64,000 nt of DNA from Arthrinium phaeospermum (GCA_006503535.1 QYRS01000015.1:682001-746000), one strand, 5' to 3'; counted from the stretch's first letter, positions 16,303 to 28,900 are shown. Made by a program: numbers and translations. Notes: generated by a model from the sequence alone, not told the origin.

Positions 16303-18223
16303 ACTCGACCCCTCCCCTTCCTAGCTCTCTCTCTTCCTTTGTGTATATTTTCATGCGCCTCCAGACCACGCACCCGCGGACCTGTGTTATGCCGGCGACG
16401 GCACCCCCCGATGCAGACCCACGCGATCTACGGGGTTACAACGATGGAGGCAACCCAAGCTCCCCACGGTCTCGGTTCCTATCTTGGTGCTTGGGTCTTG
16501 GGGTGTGGTGCGGATGGTTCGGCGTGCATCCTGGGGCCTCGGGCCAAGCAACAAATGGTGTTCCAAAATGTCAGAATAGATAGGTCCCACGTTTTAGCCA
16601 GCTCAATTGAAGTCTTGTCCTCATTCTCCATTGTCATTCGTGGAAAGATGCAAACTTGTGCCGTCGCGTGCTCGCCGTGGTCGCACGTCCAGATCCGTCC
16701 GATGCTTTCGTCCGGTTGATCGAGAGCGACCCAGTGTTTTGGTTCCTTAAATAACGGCAGCGGGGGTTTCCGTCTGTTACTGCGTTGCGGCTTCCCGGGC
16801 TCGCATCAAACGCGGCCAGTTTCGAAACTGTTGCAGTTGGCGACGAAACCCCGCGACGATTTCCCTTCCCCTGGCTTCTGCCCTGGCGACCTGCCATTTC
16901 GAGGGAATTGTGTTGGGTGTTTTTGGCACAAGTCGCTCTCCCGCTTCATGATCTGCCCTCGTCGCAAACATCCATGGCTCGATGGCATGTTCGTCTGGTT
17001 GAGCCGCATAAGCCACGCTCAGAAACGTACTCATTTCGTCTGATCTTCACAACGGGGTCGCTCTTTTTGGCGAGACGGGCTCGATGTCTGTCCAGACGCA
17101 ACCATGATCGCCGTCGATCCCCATGATTGTCGTAAACGATGCAACACATTTGTTAATCACACAGAGCACCAGCGCAAGAATGTTTTCACTGCGTACATTG
17201 CATCGTGCTGCAGAATAACATGCACCGTTAGAGACAATGTCGTCGTCTGCGTTAAGGAAATCCAAAAAACGATAGCATCGTTCCTCCGTTTCAATATTAT
17301 CCATGCAGTATGCAATCGGTCCCAGCAAACCTACTGTATCTTACAGCTAAGGTTAATAATAAGCGTACAAAAGGTTAATAATAAGCCTACTTAACACACA
17401 GCAAGCTTAAAAACCAGCTGCCCCGGGGTATCTTCCGGCTAATTGGAAGGACTCGCAAAGCTATGGGGTTCAGGGGCGGTTACGTAGGGGGCGCACGGCG
17501 CTACTGCGTGTCAGAATGGTGTGTCCCGTCATCTTGGCCACCACCACCAGCGACCAAACACCTCTCACCTACTTACGTACGTGCATACCAAGGCCCAGAA
17601 GATCCCAGCTTGCGGCTCAAGTCTGTCAAGGCAATGGGCCCCAGACCGAGGCTTGGCTTGTTTCTATCTATCGGCCCTTGTGCTGTAACGGCGCTGCGTT
17701 GCGTGACTTTGCATCTCTTGGCCGAAGAAGGCTTTGGCGGCCCCATCCCAACCCTTTCGTCTAGACCTTCAGGTTTTTCCATCTGACAAGTGTATGATCT
17801 TCAATTAGTGAGATGAGCGTCCAATCCTCGTCGATCAATGCCGCCACTTGAGCCACCCATATCCCAGAATGTCATCGAGCGGGTTTGATGTTTCGAACGC
17901 TTCTGAATCACCTCCCTGATGGGGGACCACCTCGCGACTTGGCCATTCGTTTCTTTCTATATAATGCCTCCGCCCCGGCACTCGAGGGCCTCAAATATAG
18001 TCCATCACCAACAGGTTCAACCATCTCCAACCACTCATTCCAGCTTACCCTTCGTTCCCGAGTAGATCTCGACTCTTTCTTGCCTTCTTCCAAGTTCCGT
18101 GAACTTGTTCCATTCACTCCCGTACATCTCAATCGTTGCAGCCGCCAGCCGGTCTTGATCTCTCTTTCAACCTCACATACAAACCCTTCTTTCCCGGCTT
18201 AGTAAACCAAACACACGTTCAAG
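16303..18223. other. Intergenic stretch, no gene seen
   Basis: This covers the exporter 3' region and the promoter and leader of the secreted repeat protein. From about 18000 to the start codon the sequence is CT-rich with few G runs, as in leaders of highly expressed fungal genes. Short open frames elsewhere show no recognisable domain. Confidence 0.5.
17958..17964 (+). promoter_or_regulatory. TATA box TATATAA for the secreted repeat protein
   Basis: TATATAA sits 260 bp upstream of the start codon and is followed by a CT-rich stretch that could hold the transcription start and a leader of about 200 nt. This arrangement is typical of strongly expressed genes of filamentous fungi. The assignment rests on sequence and position only. 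Confidence 0.45.
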
Positions 18224-19330
18224 ATGAAGTTCAACTCAGTCCTCGTCGCCCTCTTCGCGGCTTCTTCCGTGTCTGCTGCTGCTATCAGACTTGACACCCG
18301 CCAAACTGGTCTGGAGATTCGCCAGAACAACAACAACAACCAGAACAACCAGAACAATCAGAACAAGAACCAGGGCAACAACCAGCAGCAGGGCAACAAC
18401 CAGCAGCAGGGCAACAACCAGCAGCAGGGCAACAACCAGCAGAACAACAACCAGCAGCAGGGCAACAACCAGCAGAACAACAACCAGCAGGGCAACCAAC
18501 AGAACCAGAACCAGAACCAGAACCAGGGCAACAATGGTGAGTAACCCCCAATTCATTATCAGCTATCATCGTTCAGGAGAGCACTGGTTAACATACTTTA
18601 AGGCAACGCTGCCAACAACGGCAATGCCAACAACGGTAACGCCAATGCCAACAACGGTAACGCCAATGCCAACAACGGTAACGCCAATGCCAACAACGGT
18701 AACGCCAATGCCAACAACGGCAACGGCAATGCCAACAACGGCAATGCCAACAACGGTAACGCCAACAACGGCAACGGCAACGCCAACAACGGTAACGCCA
18801 ACGCTGGTAACGGCAACGCCAACGCCGGTAACGGTAACGCTGCAGGAGGAGCGGCCGCCGGTGGCGCAGCGGACTTTGGTAAGCGACTTTCTCCCTTTGA
18901 GACATCCTGTTCCCCCCAAAAAGAGTAAATGCTAACGCCGAGAGTCGAAAGGGTCGTGTACGCCAAAAATGGACTTCCAGCTCGGACGTGCCAACCGCAA
19001 AGCGACTGAGGGAACCTTCCTTCCCAGCGACCCTGCCATCGCAGCCAACCAGTCCGATGCCCTGAACCCCAACATCAGTAAGTAATTTTCGGTGTTCATT
19101 CTAGATATTGCATTTGTTTCCCTCCTGGGACATCCTGTTCATCCGAAAAGAGTAAACACTAACGCCGAGGGCCGATAGTCACCAACCGCATCTGTGATGA
19201 CCTGACGAACGTCTGTGGCGCGAACGCCGCGGCCAAGGCTCTCTGCAAGCAGGCACAGGCCACGGTCCAGGGTCTCGGCACCAAGGATGCTTCGACTGCC
19301 GATGCCTTCAACCAGGCTCTCGGCTTCTAA
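18224..19330 (+). CDS. Secreted Asn/Gln/Gly-repeat protein
   Basis: The model has four exons: 18224-18536, 18603-18878, 18952-19077 and 19179-19330, giving 288 residues. A signal peptide covers about residues 1-19 (MKFNSVLVALFAASSVSAA). Exon 1 then encodes repeats of GNNQQQ. Exon 2 encodes repeats of NGNANAN from a 21-bp unit and ends in an Ala/Gly stretch. Exons 3 and 4 encode a non-repetitive domain with CTPKMDFQLGRANRKATEG, four cysteines in all, and the end TADAFNQALGF. All introns are in phase 1 or leave one base, and the frame closes exactly. Similar proteins are common in ascomycete genomes, sometimes labelled circumsporozoite-like because of their repeats, but I know of no assigned function. 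A cell-wall or extracellular matrix role is a guess. Introns 2 and 3 are related in sequence. Confidence 0.85.
18330..18534 (+). repeat. Coding 18-bp GNNQQQ-type repeats
   Basis: Tandem units based on GGCAACAACCAGCAGCAG, plus shorter AACCAG derivatives, fill the second half of exon 1. Some units have AAC in place of a CAG codon. Such tracts tend to change length between strains through slippage or unequal exchange. Confidence 0.8.
18605..18845 (+). repeat. Coding 21-bp NGNANAN repeats
   Basis: Exon 2 opens with near-exact copies of a 21-bp unit, containing AACGGTAACGCCAATGCC, and passes into shortened NNGNA/NGNGNA variants. Codon choice is almost uniform (AAC, GGT/GGC, GCC/AAT). That indicates recent expansion by duplication rather than independent selection of each codon. 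Confidence 0.8.
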
Positions 19331-22300
19331 GCAACCCGACGAGAACTGATGAAGCTGGCGCGTGGCCGAACATTTCCCTGTGAACGGGAAACACGGATGG
19401 GGGAAAAGGGGGAGGAGAGAAAGAAAAGACCACTAGCGTGACTCTAATCTGATGTGACGCGTTAAGGATAATTTTTTGTATACTGTAATTCAGTTGAGAA
19501 CGCCCATCATCGTGCCGGTCTGCTGTAGTGAGTGGCTAGGAATATAACGAGTTATGACCCAATTCATCCAGGTTCTGCTAGGGGGTTAGCAGCGCATCTG
19601 ATGGGTCTCACAAGACCACAATCAATACCAATCAAACTTGGACCTCAAACTTCATGCAAAAAAACGTGGCTGTGGGTCATGTGTTTTATCTCCAGGGAAG
19701 TGAGGTGTCGCGATGGATCAATGATGGATATTTCGGCAGTTGGTGCTAGTACTTGTAGTATTTGGTGTCTGAGCCCTTCTGTACATACTTACGATAGATA
19801 CAGCCGTACGCACTGTAGGCCCAGCCAGCGCGCTTCGACCACAAATGCTACCAAGCTTCCATCATATGGGGTACATATGTTTTGGGGCGTACAAGTGAGG
19901 CACCATCAACTACCGTCATTAGCAAGATACTGTTGTTTGTTATGGGTTTTGGAATAGAGTCAGTTATACACTACCGCCGGCAAGGATTTGCATTGGCCGT
20001 GTGATGAAGACCACGTGCCGACCACGAGCGACAGGATGGTCGCGCCCACCGAAGGATCAATGTTGGTTCGCAACTTTTACGTGTGATCCCGAATGGACGG
20101 TGCGAATGGATCGATTTGGGGGCCCATTATTCAATGATGAGATGGCAGATGGGAAGAATTGTTCAAGAAGAACCGTGCAAAGTCAGGAGCATCGCCATCC
20201 AATAGCTGAAGGTTGCTATCTTGCGATTCGCTTTCACGTGGTGCGGTGGCTCCATGGTCGTGGCGATCTCAATCAACCCTTGCGAATACTGGGGAGACAA
20301 AAACTCAAATGCGCTTTGATCAAATGCAACGACGCCGTACCATCGCGCCCTCCTGACATGATGAGGTTGCTTTATATATTTGCGGTTTTATGGTTCGTGT
20401 TCTGTTCGTCTCTTGGCCCCCGCCTGCTTGTCGCCGTTAGGGAACAGAGACTCCGGCGCGGGCGGCGGGAGGTGGCGGGCGAAGCGGGCAAACGTGTGCT
20501 GTGGTATCTTCAATGCTACCTTGTCAAACCGCAAAAGAGGGCGGAAAAGAGGAACATCGGACTGTGGAGGCTCGAGTTGTGAGTGCTCTCGTGCTCTCTC
20601 GCCTTCTTGGCCTTCTAAGCGAGCTTTTTTTTGGTGTGGGAACAAAGCGGTAGTGTAGTGGGGCTCAGGCAAGCAGCAAGGGGACTTTTTGGACTTTTTG
20701 GGCCTTTTGGGCCTTTTGGGTTTTAATGAGTGAGCAGCACCTGGATCACCAGATTTTTCTAACCGGACGACTGCGCCAGACAACAACGTCAAGGTCTCCT
20801 GCACCGGCTGTCTCTGCCGGTGACGGGACAGGGGCATTTCGCAGTCCTCAGTTTCGATCCAGTCTGCGAATGATTTGTTTCCAGTGTTCTGCACCGCATC
20901 CTTGATTGCGGAGGCTACATACTATAACTCAAGCATTTCGAATCGGAGCTAGAAGGCGTGGTAGAACGAAGAGACCAAAAAGGTACTGCTCGGCTGCCGG
21001 AAAACCCTATTGGACTGGTTGGGTCTATGTATTGGGGGTTCCCCTGCTGATAGCCCTCAATCCCTGGGAGATCCTAAGCGGACCACTTAGATGGAGTGCC
21101 GTTGCTCTGGGCTCTCAATCACATTGATCCATCACCTTGTCTGTCCCCCCATGTCACCTCACTCAAGCTAAGCCAAGGCCGGCTATCTCGCCCGTGGCAG
21201 GCGATCCCGACCGGAACGCAAGCAGTAAGTACTTGGCTGGAGCCTTTAAGGGCAGCAAGAGGTGAGCGAAAACAGAAGATGCAACTCGCTTGTCGCGTGA
21301 AAAAGATGACGAGCCTCAAGCTACTGCGAGGAATGGTAGCAGGTACAATCGCCGCGCCGGTTTTGGTGCTGACCCGCCGGCAATACCCGACGCCGTCTTT
21401 GAGTCCGGCGTCTTACCTTCTACAAAGGGTCTTTTGATCTTGACAAGCGAATACCTACCTAAGCACGCTTGTTTCAACTGACACCGTCACTAGTCGAATC
21501 CCGTAGTGAAACGATCGAGGCTATCTTCAAGTGCTATCTGGATATTGCGGAGGAGGCGTTACAAGGCCTTTTCTGTTCTTGCGCCGCCAAGAATCCATCA
21601 ATCAACCTGCGATCTGTGTGTGCCGTCGTCGTTCCCTACCTTAGCTTGTCTGGATTCGCGACTTCGTTTCGTGCCACACTCATTAACAACTATTTCTCGA
21701 GCTTCGCAGCTGACACACTGATAATACACCGAATGCCTGACTTATTCGCAGAGCACCCAAAATCGATACGAATCAACACTGTAGAACATGATAGGCTGTT
21801 CCAAGTACAAGTAGGTACTCCCGTCAGCAGCCCCCCTGTCCGACGCTTACCATAACTAGCGACGGCGACTATGACTGGGCAATTTCACATTTTGTAACGT
21901 CACTCTCGAGTGCGCTTCTCCGCTCCTCGACCACTCTCCCACTCAATGCCTACAGGCACTAAAAGAGCGAACCATGCACTCATCTCTGCTCATCTTTGCC
22001 CATCGAGGTTTTCCGGTTCCGCCTCTGGAACTCCACTCGCTGTGCCTGGCCTACCTGGCCCAGAACCCTGGCCTACTGCTACTACTACCTACCTGGTGCC
22101 TGGCTTCCGGAGGCCCCACGAGTCTTGCCTAGGGTATACCGGTGTGTCAAGTACATGCCGTGGCCTACTACTAGGATGGTTGTAGCTCCCGACCCATACT
22201 TATACGGACTGCCACCAGGCTAGCTAGCCTATTTGCGTACGATATATGCAAGGTCAAGATGAGTAAAGCATCTCCTCACAGATGCGGCAACAGCCAGAGC

Positions 22301-22806
22301 AGATCTCCAGTCTTTCTGGCGACCCACCAGGGCAGACAACCGATTCCTGGACAGGACATGGCTGCATGGCTCAGCTTGCGTTACCACAGTCCGACTGTGT
22401 GGGCTCTCCGCTGCCCCTGGAGTCTACCTACTGACCAGGTCGGTTCGGCTGCTTTAATATGAATGAGGCACCCTGCTCCCCTATGCACAAGCTCTTTCTC
22501 GGCCATGCTTTAAGTATTGTCTTATGCTAGTCGTTCGTTACCATAACCATTGCTCTCCCTATATCGTGTTTGTTTAGACGAGAGCGGTGGTTCTTCATAC
22601 TTCTTCATTTTTTTTCTTTTCCCTTAGCCCCCTGAGCCATATCGACCACATCACGAGAGACAAGCCAGCCAGCGGCGACTCGAAGAGGCCGATAACGAGG
22701 ATATCACGGAGACTTGGATGACGCCTAGGGGATCAACGACTCGCGAGATACCGGAGCAACTCGAACTCGCACCCCGAAAGGCAACCAGCACGAACCGACC
22801 CTCAGG
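19331..22806. other. Intergenic stretch, no convincing gene
   Basis: About 3.5 kb lies between the repeat protein and the CFEM receptor. A decamer-like run of TTTTGGGCC units occurs near 20684-20725, inside a leftward open frame of 168 codons. That frame has no recognisable domain and a composition dominated by the repeat. The last 250 bp before 22807 are the likely promoter and leader of the receptor. Confidence 0.45.
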
Positions 22807-24825
22807 ATGCGGTTCTCGGCCTTCGTAGCACTGGCTGCCCTTGCCGTGCAGTCTACCGTGGCAGTCAAGTTGGGCACCGTCGCGGCGGCCAAGGCTGAAC
22901 CCGTTGAGGTCCCTCCCCTTTGCGGCGTAAGTGAGCCTGGCAGTTTCTTCACAAACCCAGAGCCATTGTCACTTGACTGGGTTCTTCCATTTGTCCACAG
23001 GCACCTTGGCTGACCTGATCCCATGTGCACAGTTAGCATGTATCAAATCGACATTGGTTGAGACCAAGCTATGCGCAGCAGACAACCATACCTGTATATG
23101 CACCAACCCTCCGTTGAACCAAGCAATAGAGCTATGCGTTACAACACATTGCTCAATCAAGGACGCATTACGTGAGTAACTTTGCCCATGTCACAAGGCC
23201 TTGGACGACCTCGACTGACCTCCTCTATCCCAGTCACGAAGAGGTTTTCTACCCATGATTGCGGAATCCCGGGCAAGGACCGGACCGCGCTCGTCTGGAT
23301 CGTGGGAGTCACCTTCGGCGCCGTCGGTCTCGCTGCGTTCTTTCTTCGCTGCATAGCCCGACTCTACGTTGGAACGCACGCTTGGGGCCTCGACGACTGG
23401 TTCATGTGCGCCGCAGTGGTACGTCTATTCTTCCCTACGGCCCCCCTTCGACATCGGGAGATCAGCCGTCATCCATTCTTGTCGGGAAGTCGCCGATTTG
23501 CTAACGTTTGACTACCGCTTGACAGGCCTTGATGGTACCACTTTGTGTCATCTCAATTCCTTGTGGGTCATCCCCCTTCCCGGACTTTTGTGAAACGCAC
23601 TATAGCATGATGCTATAAGATTAGAACACAGGCTGACCAAGCAATCACAGTGTCTGACCATGGTCTCGGTTTGGACATGTGGAATGTCTCGTTCGAAGGC
23701 ATCAACGATATCCTTTTCGTGAGTTGTCTTGGACTTTCACCACCTTCCTCCAAAGCCCCCCTGGGGGCCGGCTGGAGGATTGGGGACGAAGATAGTGCAG
23801 AGAGTTGCGTTACTGACTGGTCTCGTCTATTATAGCTGTACTACTGGGATGAGATGATCTACATTACGTCTCTCGCTCTCACCAAGGTCTCCATCTTATG
23901 CTTCTACCTGAAGGTCTTCCCAGCCCGGTCGTTCCGAAACATCGCGTTCGTCCTCATCGGGCTGAACCTGGTGTATGCCCTCACCTACGATTTCATGCTG
24001 GCGTTCCAATGCCAACCGATCGATGGCGCCTGGTTGTTCTGGGACGGCGAATACAAGGCCAAGTGCATCAGCATCAACGTCCTCGGCTGGTCGGCAGCTG
24101 GCGTCAACATCGTGCTGGATCTGGCCACCATCATCCTGCCGTTGCCCCAGCTCTTCCAGCTCTCCATGTCGCTCAAGAAGAAGGCCCAGATCGTGCTAAT
24201 GTTCGCTGTTGGATTCTTCGTCACCTTTGTCAGCATCATCCGGTTGCGGTCCTTGATCGAATTTGGCACGACGCAAAATGTCACTCGTAAGTGCAGATCC
24301 TCGAGGGGGAACCCCTATCTCCTAGTCCCTACCCCCTATCCCCCTACACCAACTATACCAGCAGACACTAATGGAATTCGAACCTACACAGAGGACTACG
24401 TCGAAGTCGGATACTGGTCAACCATCGAGGTGCCCGTGGGCATCATCTGCGCCTGCATGCCGGCAATCCGCTCCCTCTTCAGTCTGGTGTTCCCAAAAGT
24501 GTTCGGGACGACACAGGCCAACAAGTCGAGCTACGCGCTCAACAGCTTTTCCCCGGCCTCCAAGTTGTCGTCCACGAACAGGCTCAAGAGCCAGGGGGCT
24601 ACAAGCAGCAGCGGGGGCACCCAAATCAAGGTGAAGCAGGAGTGGACCGTCATGAGCAACCCGGCCAGCAACGAGAGCGACGAGCACCTCGTGGGCTTCG
24701 ACCGACAGATCGAGGCCGACAGCAACGGGCCCACGCGCAAGATGACGCTGCAGCGCCAGCAATCCTCTCCCTGGCAGGATGACGAGAAGACGCCGAGGGA
24801 GACGAGCAGCAGCCGAGAGTTTTGA
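22807..24825 (+). CDS. CFEM-domain PTH11-like seven-TM receptor
   Basis: The model has seven exons: 22807-22930, 23001-23171, 23234-23418, 23526-23562, 23651-23718, 23836-24286 and 24392-24825, joining in frame to 489 residues. A signal peptide covers about 1-19. A CFEM domain follows with eight cysteines (IPCAQLAC, KLC, HTCIC, ELC, THC, HDC); the first pair is four residues apart instead of the usual three. Seven membrane segments come next, with the rhodopsin-like fungal region motifs WGLDDWFM, DHGLGLDMW, YYWDEMIYI and VGYWSTIEVPVGIICACMP, and then a basic Ser-rich cytosolic tail. Pth11 of Magnaporthe is the model: a plasma-membrane sensor of surface cues acting upstream of G proteins. The ligand here is unknown. 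Exon 4 (37 nt) and the acceptor of exon 7 are the least certain parts. An alternative upstream acceptor at the last intron would add up to about 12 residues. Confidence 0.85.
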
Positions 24826-25923
24826 TTGGTTTAGGGTTTTCTTCTTCTTGATACCATTTGTTTATTATGACCAATTATTATTTCTACAACCGCTGCGCTG
24901 GACCTCCTTTCACAAGCGTCACTCGTCGTCTGCAAAAGGGTTCTTTAACTTATGGGGTTTCACGGGGGCAAATTGGCGTTCTTCGAGTCTCGGATCACAT
25001 GTATTATGTATGGCAGGCATGACAACGACAGGCCGGGCTGGTCGCGACAAAACACATTCGCTTTCTTCAGCATGTACATTTTAACCCTCCACCTGGGAAA
25101 ACACAGCTACGATAGATATATAGCAGCATCGCAGTATTCAACTTACACACACTTACACCGCATTACTTGCCAATGCACGGCTTTGACCAGCGCCCATGGT
25201 CACTAGTGGCCCACCATAGACCCCAACCTCAGGCTCGGTAGCAGTAGGCAGCATTGGCAGCAGTTCGTCCAGAAGGTTCGTCTTTTCTTAACGTTCGGCT
25301 TCAATCCGAACAATTGTTGAGCTCGGACGATGTCACTGCAACCATATGTAGTAGTAGGCGAATGGCAGCTTTAACGGCCAAAGCGTCATTGGGGCGGGAT
25401 GTGGCCGGTCCAAATTCGATGCTACCTGCTTGGATTGGACTGTAAGTGTAAGCACTACTCTGTGGCGCGGGTGGATTGGGTACTGGATTGAGCCATCGTG
25501 GTTCCATCGCGGTAATCCTGTTCCGGTACCTATATCCGCGATGAGATGCACATCCCTCCCCCCTGCAAATAATAACAGCCGCCGAAATCCGGAATGCCGG
25601 ATCTTGTTCAACTTCTTCCCGGCCCTCCTCCCCTGCTTTTATTCCCTGCTCTTCTCCGATATCCCTGGACATGAAACATATCACGGATGCTCCACTGAGG
25701 ACTGGTGGAGAGCTGCGACTTCTTGGCGGCTCGCTGGCACCTGCCAATGTCAGGCACGATAGGCAGAGTCGGCCGGTCGGGCACAAAGGCCGACCCAATC
25801 TCGCTACCGAGTATACATCTCCAGCTGTTCGGACGGTTCATCAACCAGATCAATTGATCTCTGGATCTTGGCGGCTCGTGTTGACCTGTCTGTACCTGCT
25901 GCTCCGCTCATCAGTCAAGACTT
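24826..25923. other. Intergenic stretch before the transposon remnant
   Basis: This is the receptor 3' region followed by about 900 bp of normal base composition up to the left terminal repeat. No gene, tRNA or conserved element was recognised. Confidence 0.5.
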
Positions 25924-25992
25924 ACTAGTAGGCTCAAGCACAGGCCAGCTGGCGAGCCTACTGAATTAGAATTCAGTAGGAATCAAAAGGCT
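25924..25992 (+). repeat. Left terminal inverted repeat
   Basis: It starts ACTAGTAGGCTCAAGCACAG and its first 37 bases match the right end perfectly. Beyond them this copy keeps C and G at sites that are T and A in the right copy, so it is the less mutated end. It contains an internal palindrome with arms CTACTGAATT and AATTCAGTAG. Confidence 0.92.
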
Positions 25993-28900
25993 AGAACACC
26001 TTAAAACCCTAAAATAATTAAATTTATTAAATTAAGTATAAAACGTATTAAAATTGTAATTATAAACTTATTTAAATATTATAATTTAGCCGAAATATTA
26101 AAAATAAATAAAAATATTATTAATAATTAAAATTTCCGTCTTATAGAGGACATTAATTTATTATTTATATTAAAAAGAAAATTTATATAAAATTTATTAC
26201 TTTTTATATAATAAATTAAATTAAGTAAATATATAATTAATTAATTATATAATAATTGATTAATAATAAATTAATAATAATATATTTATTATTAAAGGAT
26301 TATTTATTAATTTCGGTTTATTTTTTATTTATTAGTAACGGCCTTTTTTTTTTAATTAATTAAATTAATTCGCGATTTTATTATATCGGCTTTCGTTAAG
26401 TTTATTAAGCTCTGCGGTTTTCGGAATTTTATTTTTATTTCGTATATATATAATATACCTTTTATTATTTAATAATTTTAATAGCGGTTTTTATCGCCGT
26501 ATATTTTATATATAATGTATAGGTTATATATATAAAAAGTTATATATTATAGCAGTTTAAAAAGTATATTATTAAACGCGGTTTCGAATATTTTAAAGTT
26601 AAATTTATTAAAAGCGATATAATAATCGCGGAAATAAAGCTTTTTAAAAAGAAATTAAAGTTTAATTACCGATATAACGGCGCCGGTTTTATTGGAATTA
26701 TTAAAAGCGTTTTTTATAAGCGCATACGATATAGCGTTATTATTATTATTAATAATTATTATAATATATAGGTAAGTATTAAAATATAAATAATATTATA
26801 AGTATATAATAATATAAAAAAGATTAAAATAAAAAATAATAATATATATATATATATACAATAAAAAAGAGAAATAAATTATAGGTTTTAAGGAACGTAT
26901 ATTGCGAGAATTTATATTTATTTTTAAAAACTTTTTTCGAAAATTTATATAAAATCGATATTTATATACGTTAGTTTTAAAAACTTTATTATTCGGTACG
27001 AATAATTTCTAATAAATCTTAAGTTTATATAATATAAATAAATAATTCTTTTTTCGATAATTAAATATAATATTATTACGAGCCCCGGGTTTATTTTAAA
27101 CTTTATATCGTAAGGAATAATAAATAATTATAGTTAAAGGTTATAATAAAAAGGTAGCTTAATATTTATTATTTATTATTATTAAAGGTTTAATTTTTTT
27201 AACTTTATTATTTAAAATATTTATTTATTTTAGTACGGAATTATTATTAATTTATATTATTATTTATTTATTTTTACTATTTATATTAATTATATATATA
27301 TATTAAAAAAAAAAAAAATTTAAATAAATAATTAAAATTTATTATATATAAAATTAAAATATATTAATTTTAATTATTTTAATAAGAATTTTAATATTAT
27401 TAATAAAAGAAACTTTATTATTATTTTAATATTATTAATATATTAATTTTATTATTATAATTAATAAAAAATTTAAATTAAACCTTTTATTATTATCTTT
27501 TTTTATTTATTATTATTATTTAATAAGTTATTAATTTATATATTTATTATTAATTAAAATAATTAATTAAAAAAAAGGTATTAAAGTTTAAAAAATAATA
27601 TTTAATTTTAATAATAATTAATTATTAAGCTATTTATTATTTAATATTTATAATAAAAAAGGTTAAAAAGTAATTTCTATTATTTTTTAATAAAAAAAAG
27701 TAGTTTTTAATATATAAAATTAATAATAAACGTATTATTATTATAATTCGGTTTTTTTATTAAAAAAGGGTAATTTATATTATTAAAAGGGATATAATTA
27801 TTAATATTTTTTTCTTTTATTATTTAATTAATAAATTTATAATATTTAATTTTTTTAATTTTTAATTACTTTTATTCTTACTTTAATTTATTAATTTAAA
27901 CTTTTTTTATATATATATTTTAATTTATTATTTTATATTTTTATTATAATTATATTAATTTTTCTTTTTTATTATTTTATATAATTAATTAATATTAATA
28001 TTATTTATATACTTTTTAATAAGTTTATATATTTTTTAGTTTCTTTATAATTTTTTTTTATTTTATTAACGTTATTATTTTTTTATTTATTAATTATTAT
28101 TACGTTTAAAAATAAATAATATATCGATTATTTTTTATAAGTTAATAATTACTTTTCGGCTTAATAATAAAAGAATAAAGTTAATAACTTTAATATATTA
28201 ATTTATTAAATATTAATTTAATTTTTTTATTTTTTATAATATAATATTTATTTAAAAAAATTTAAATAAAACCGGCTTTTACTTTATAATTAATTTCTTT
28301 TATAAAAGTTTTAATATAATATTTAAATTAAAAGGATTTAATTTTACTTTTTTAAAATTATTTATTAAATTTTTTTTAAAAAAGGCGATATTATATATCT
28401 TTATTAAATTTATAATAAAATTAAGTTTAAAATAAATTAATTCTTTTTAAATAATATAATATTTAAAAAGTTATTAATATTTTTATTTTATTATTTAAAA
28501 TATTATTAAATTTAATAGTTATAAAAAATAAATAAGGTATAATAATATAAATATTAATATAATATAAAAAGAAAAATAATATTTTATTATTTTTAAATTA
28601 ATATAATTAAAAAAGTTATTTAATATTAATAATCGTTAAATTATAAACTTATTATATTTTATTAAATACCTTTTCTATTAAAATTAAGTTTAAATCGATT
28701 ACCTTTATTTATATTATACTTATTAACGTTAAATTAATAGAAAAAAGAATACTTATTTTTTTTATTATTAATTACTTTTAATTAAAAAATAAAGGATTAA
28801 TAAAAAGAATATTTATTAAAATATTTTAAATAATTTAATATTATTTATTTAATTATAAAAGCGTTAACCTTTTTTTTAAAAGTAATATTATAATTAATTT

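Noticed and set aside
18605..18845. CRISPR-like regular repeats
   Set aside because: The units are contiguous coding tandem repeats with no unique spacers, in a eukaryotic gene.
18236..18966. Leu/Val-rich, Cys/Gly-rich and Trp/Arg-rich frames across the Asn/Gln/Gly repeats
   Set aside because: Tandem repeats without stops leave several frames open. Only one frame has a signal peptide, consensus introns and a non-repetitive C-terminal domain.
20388..20894. 168-codon minus-strand frame
   Set aside because: It is driven by a short tandem repeat and Pro/Lys/Arg composition; no domain and no splice or promoter support.
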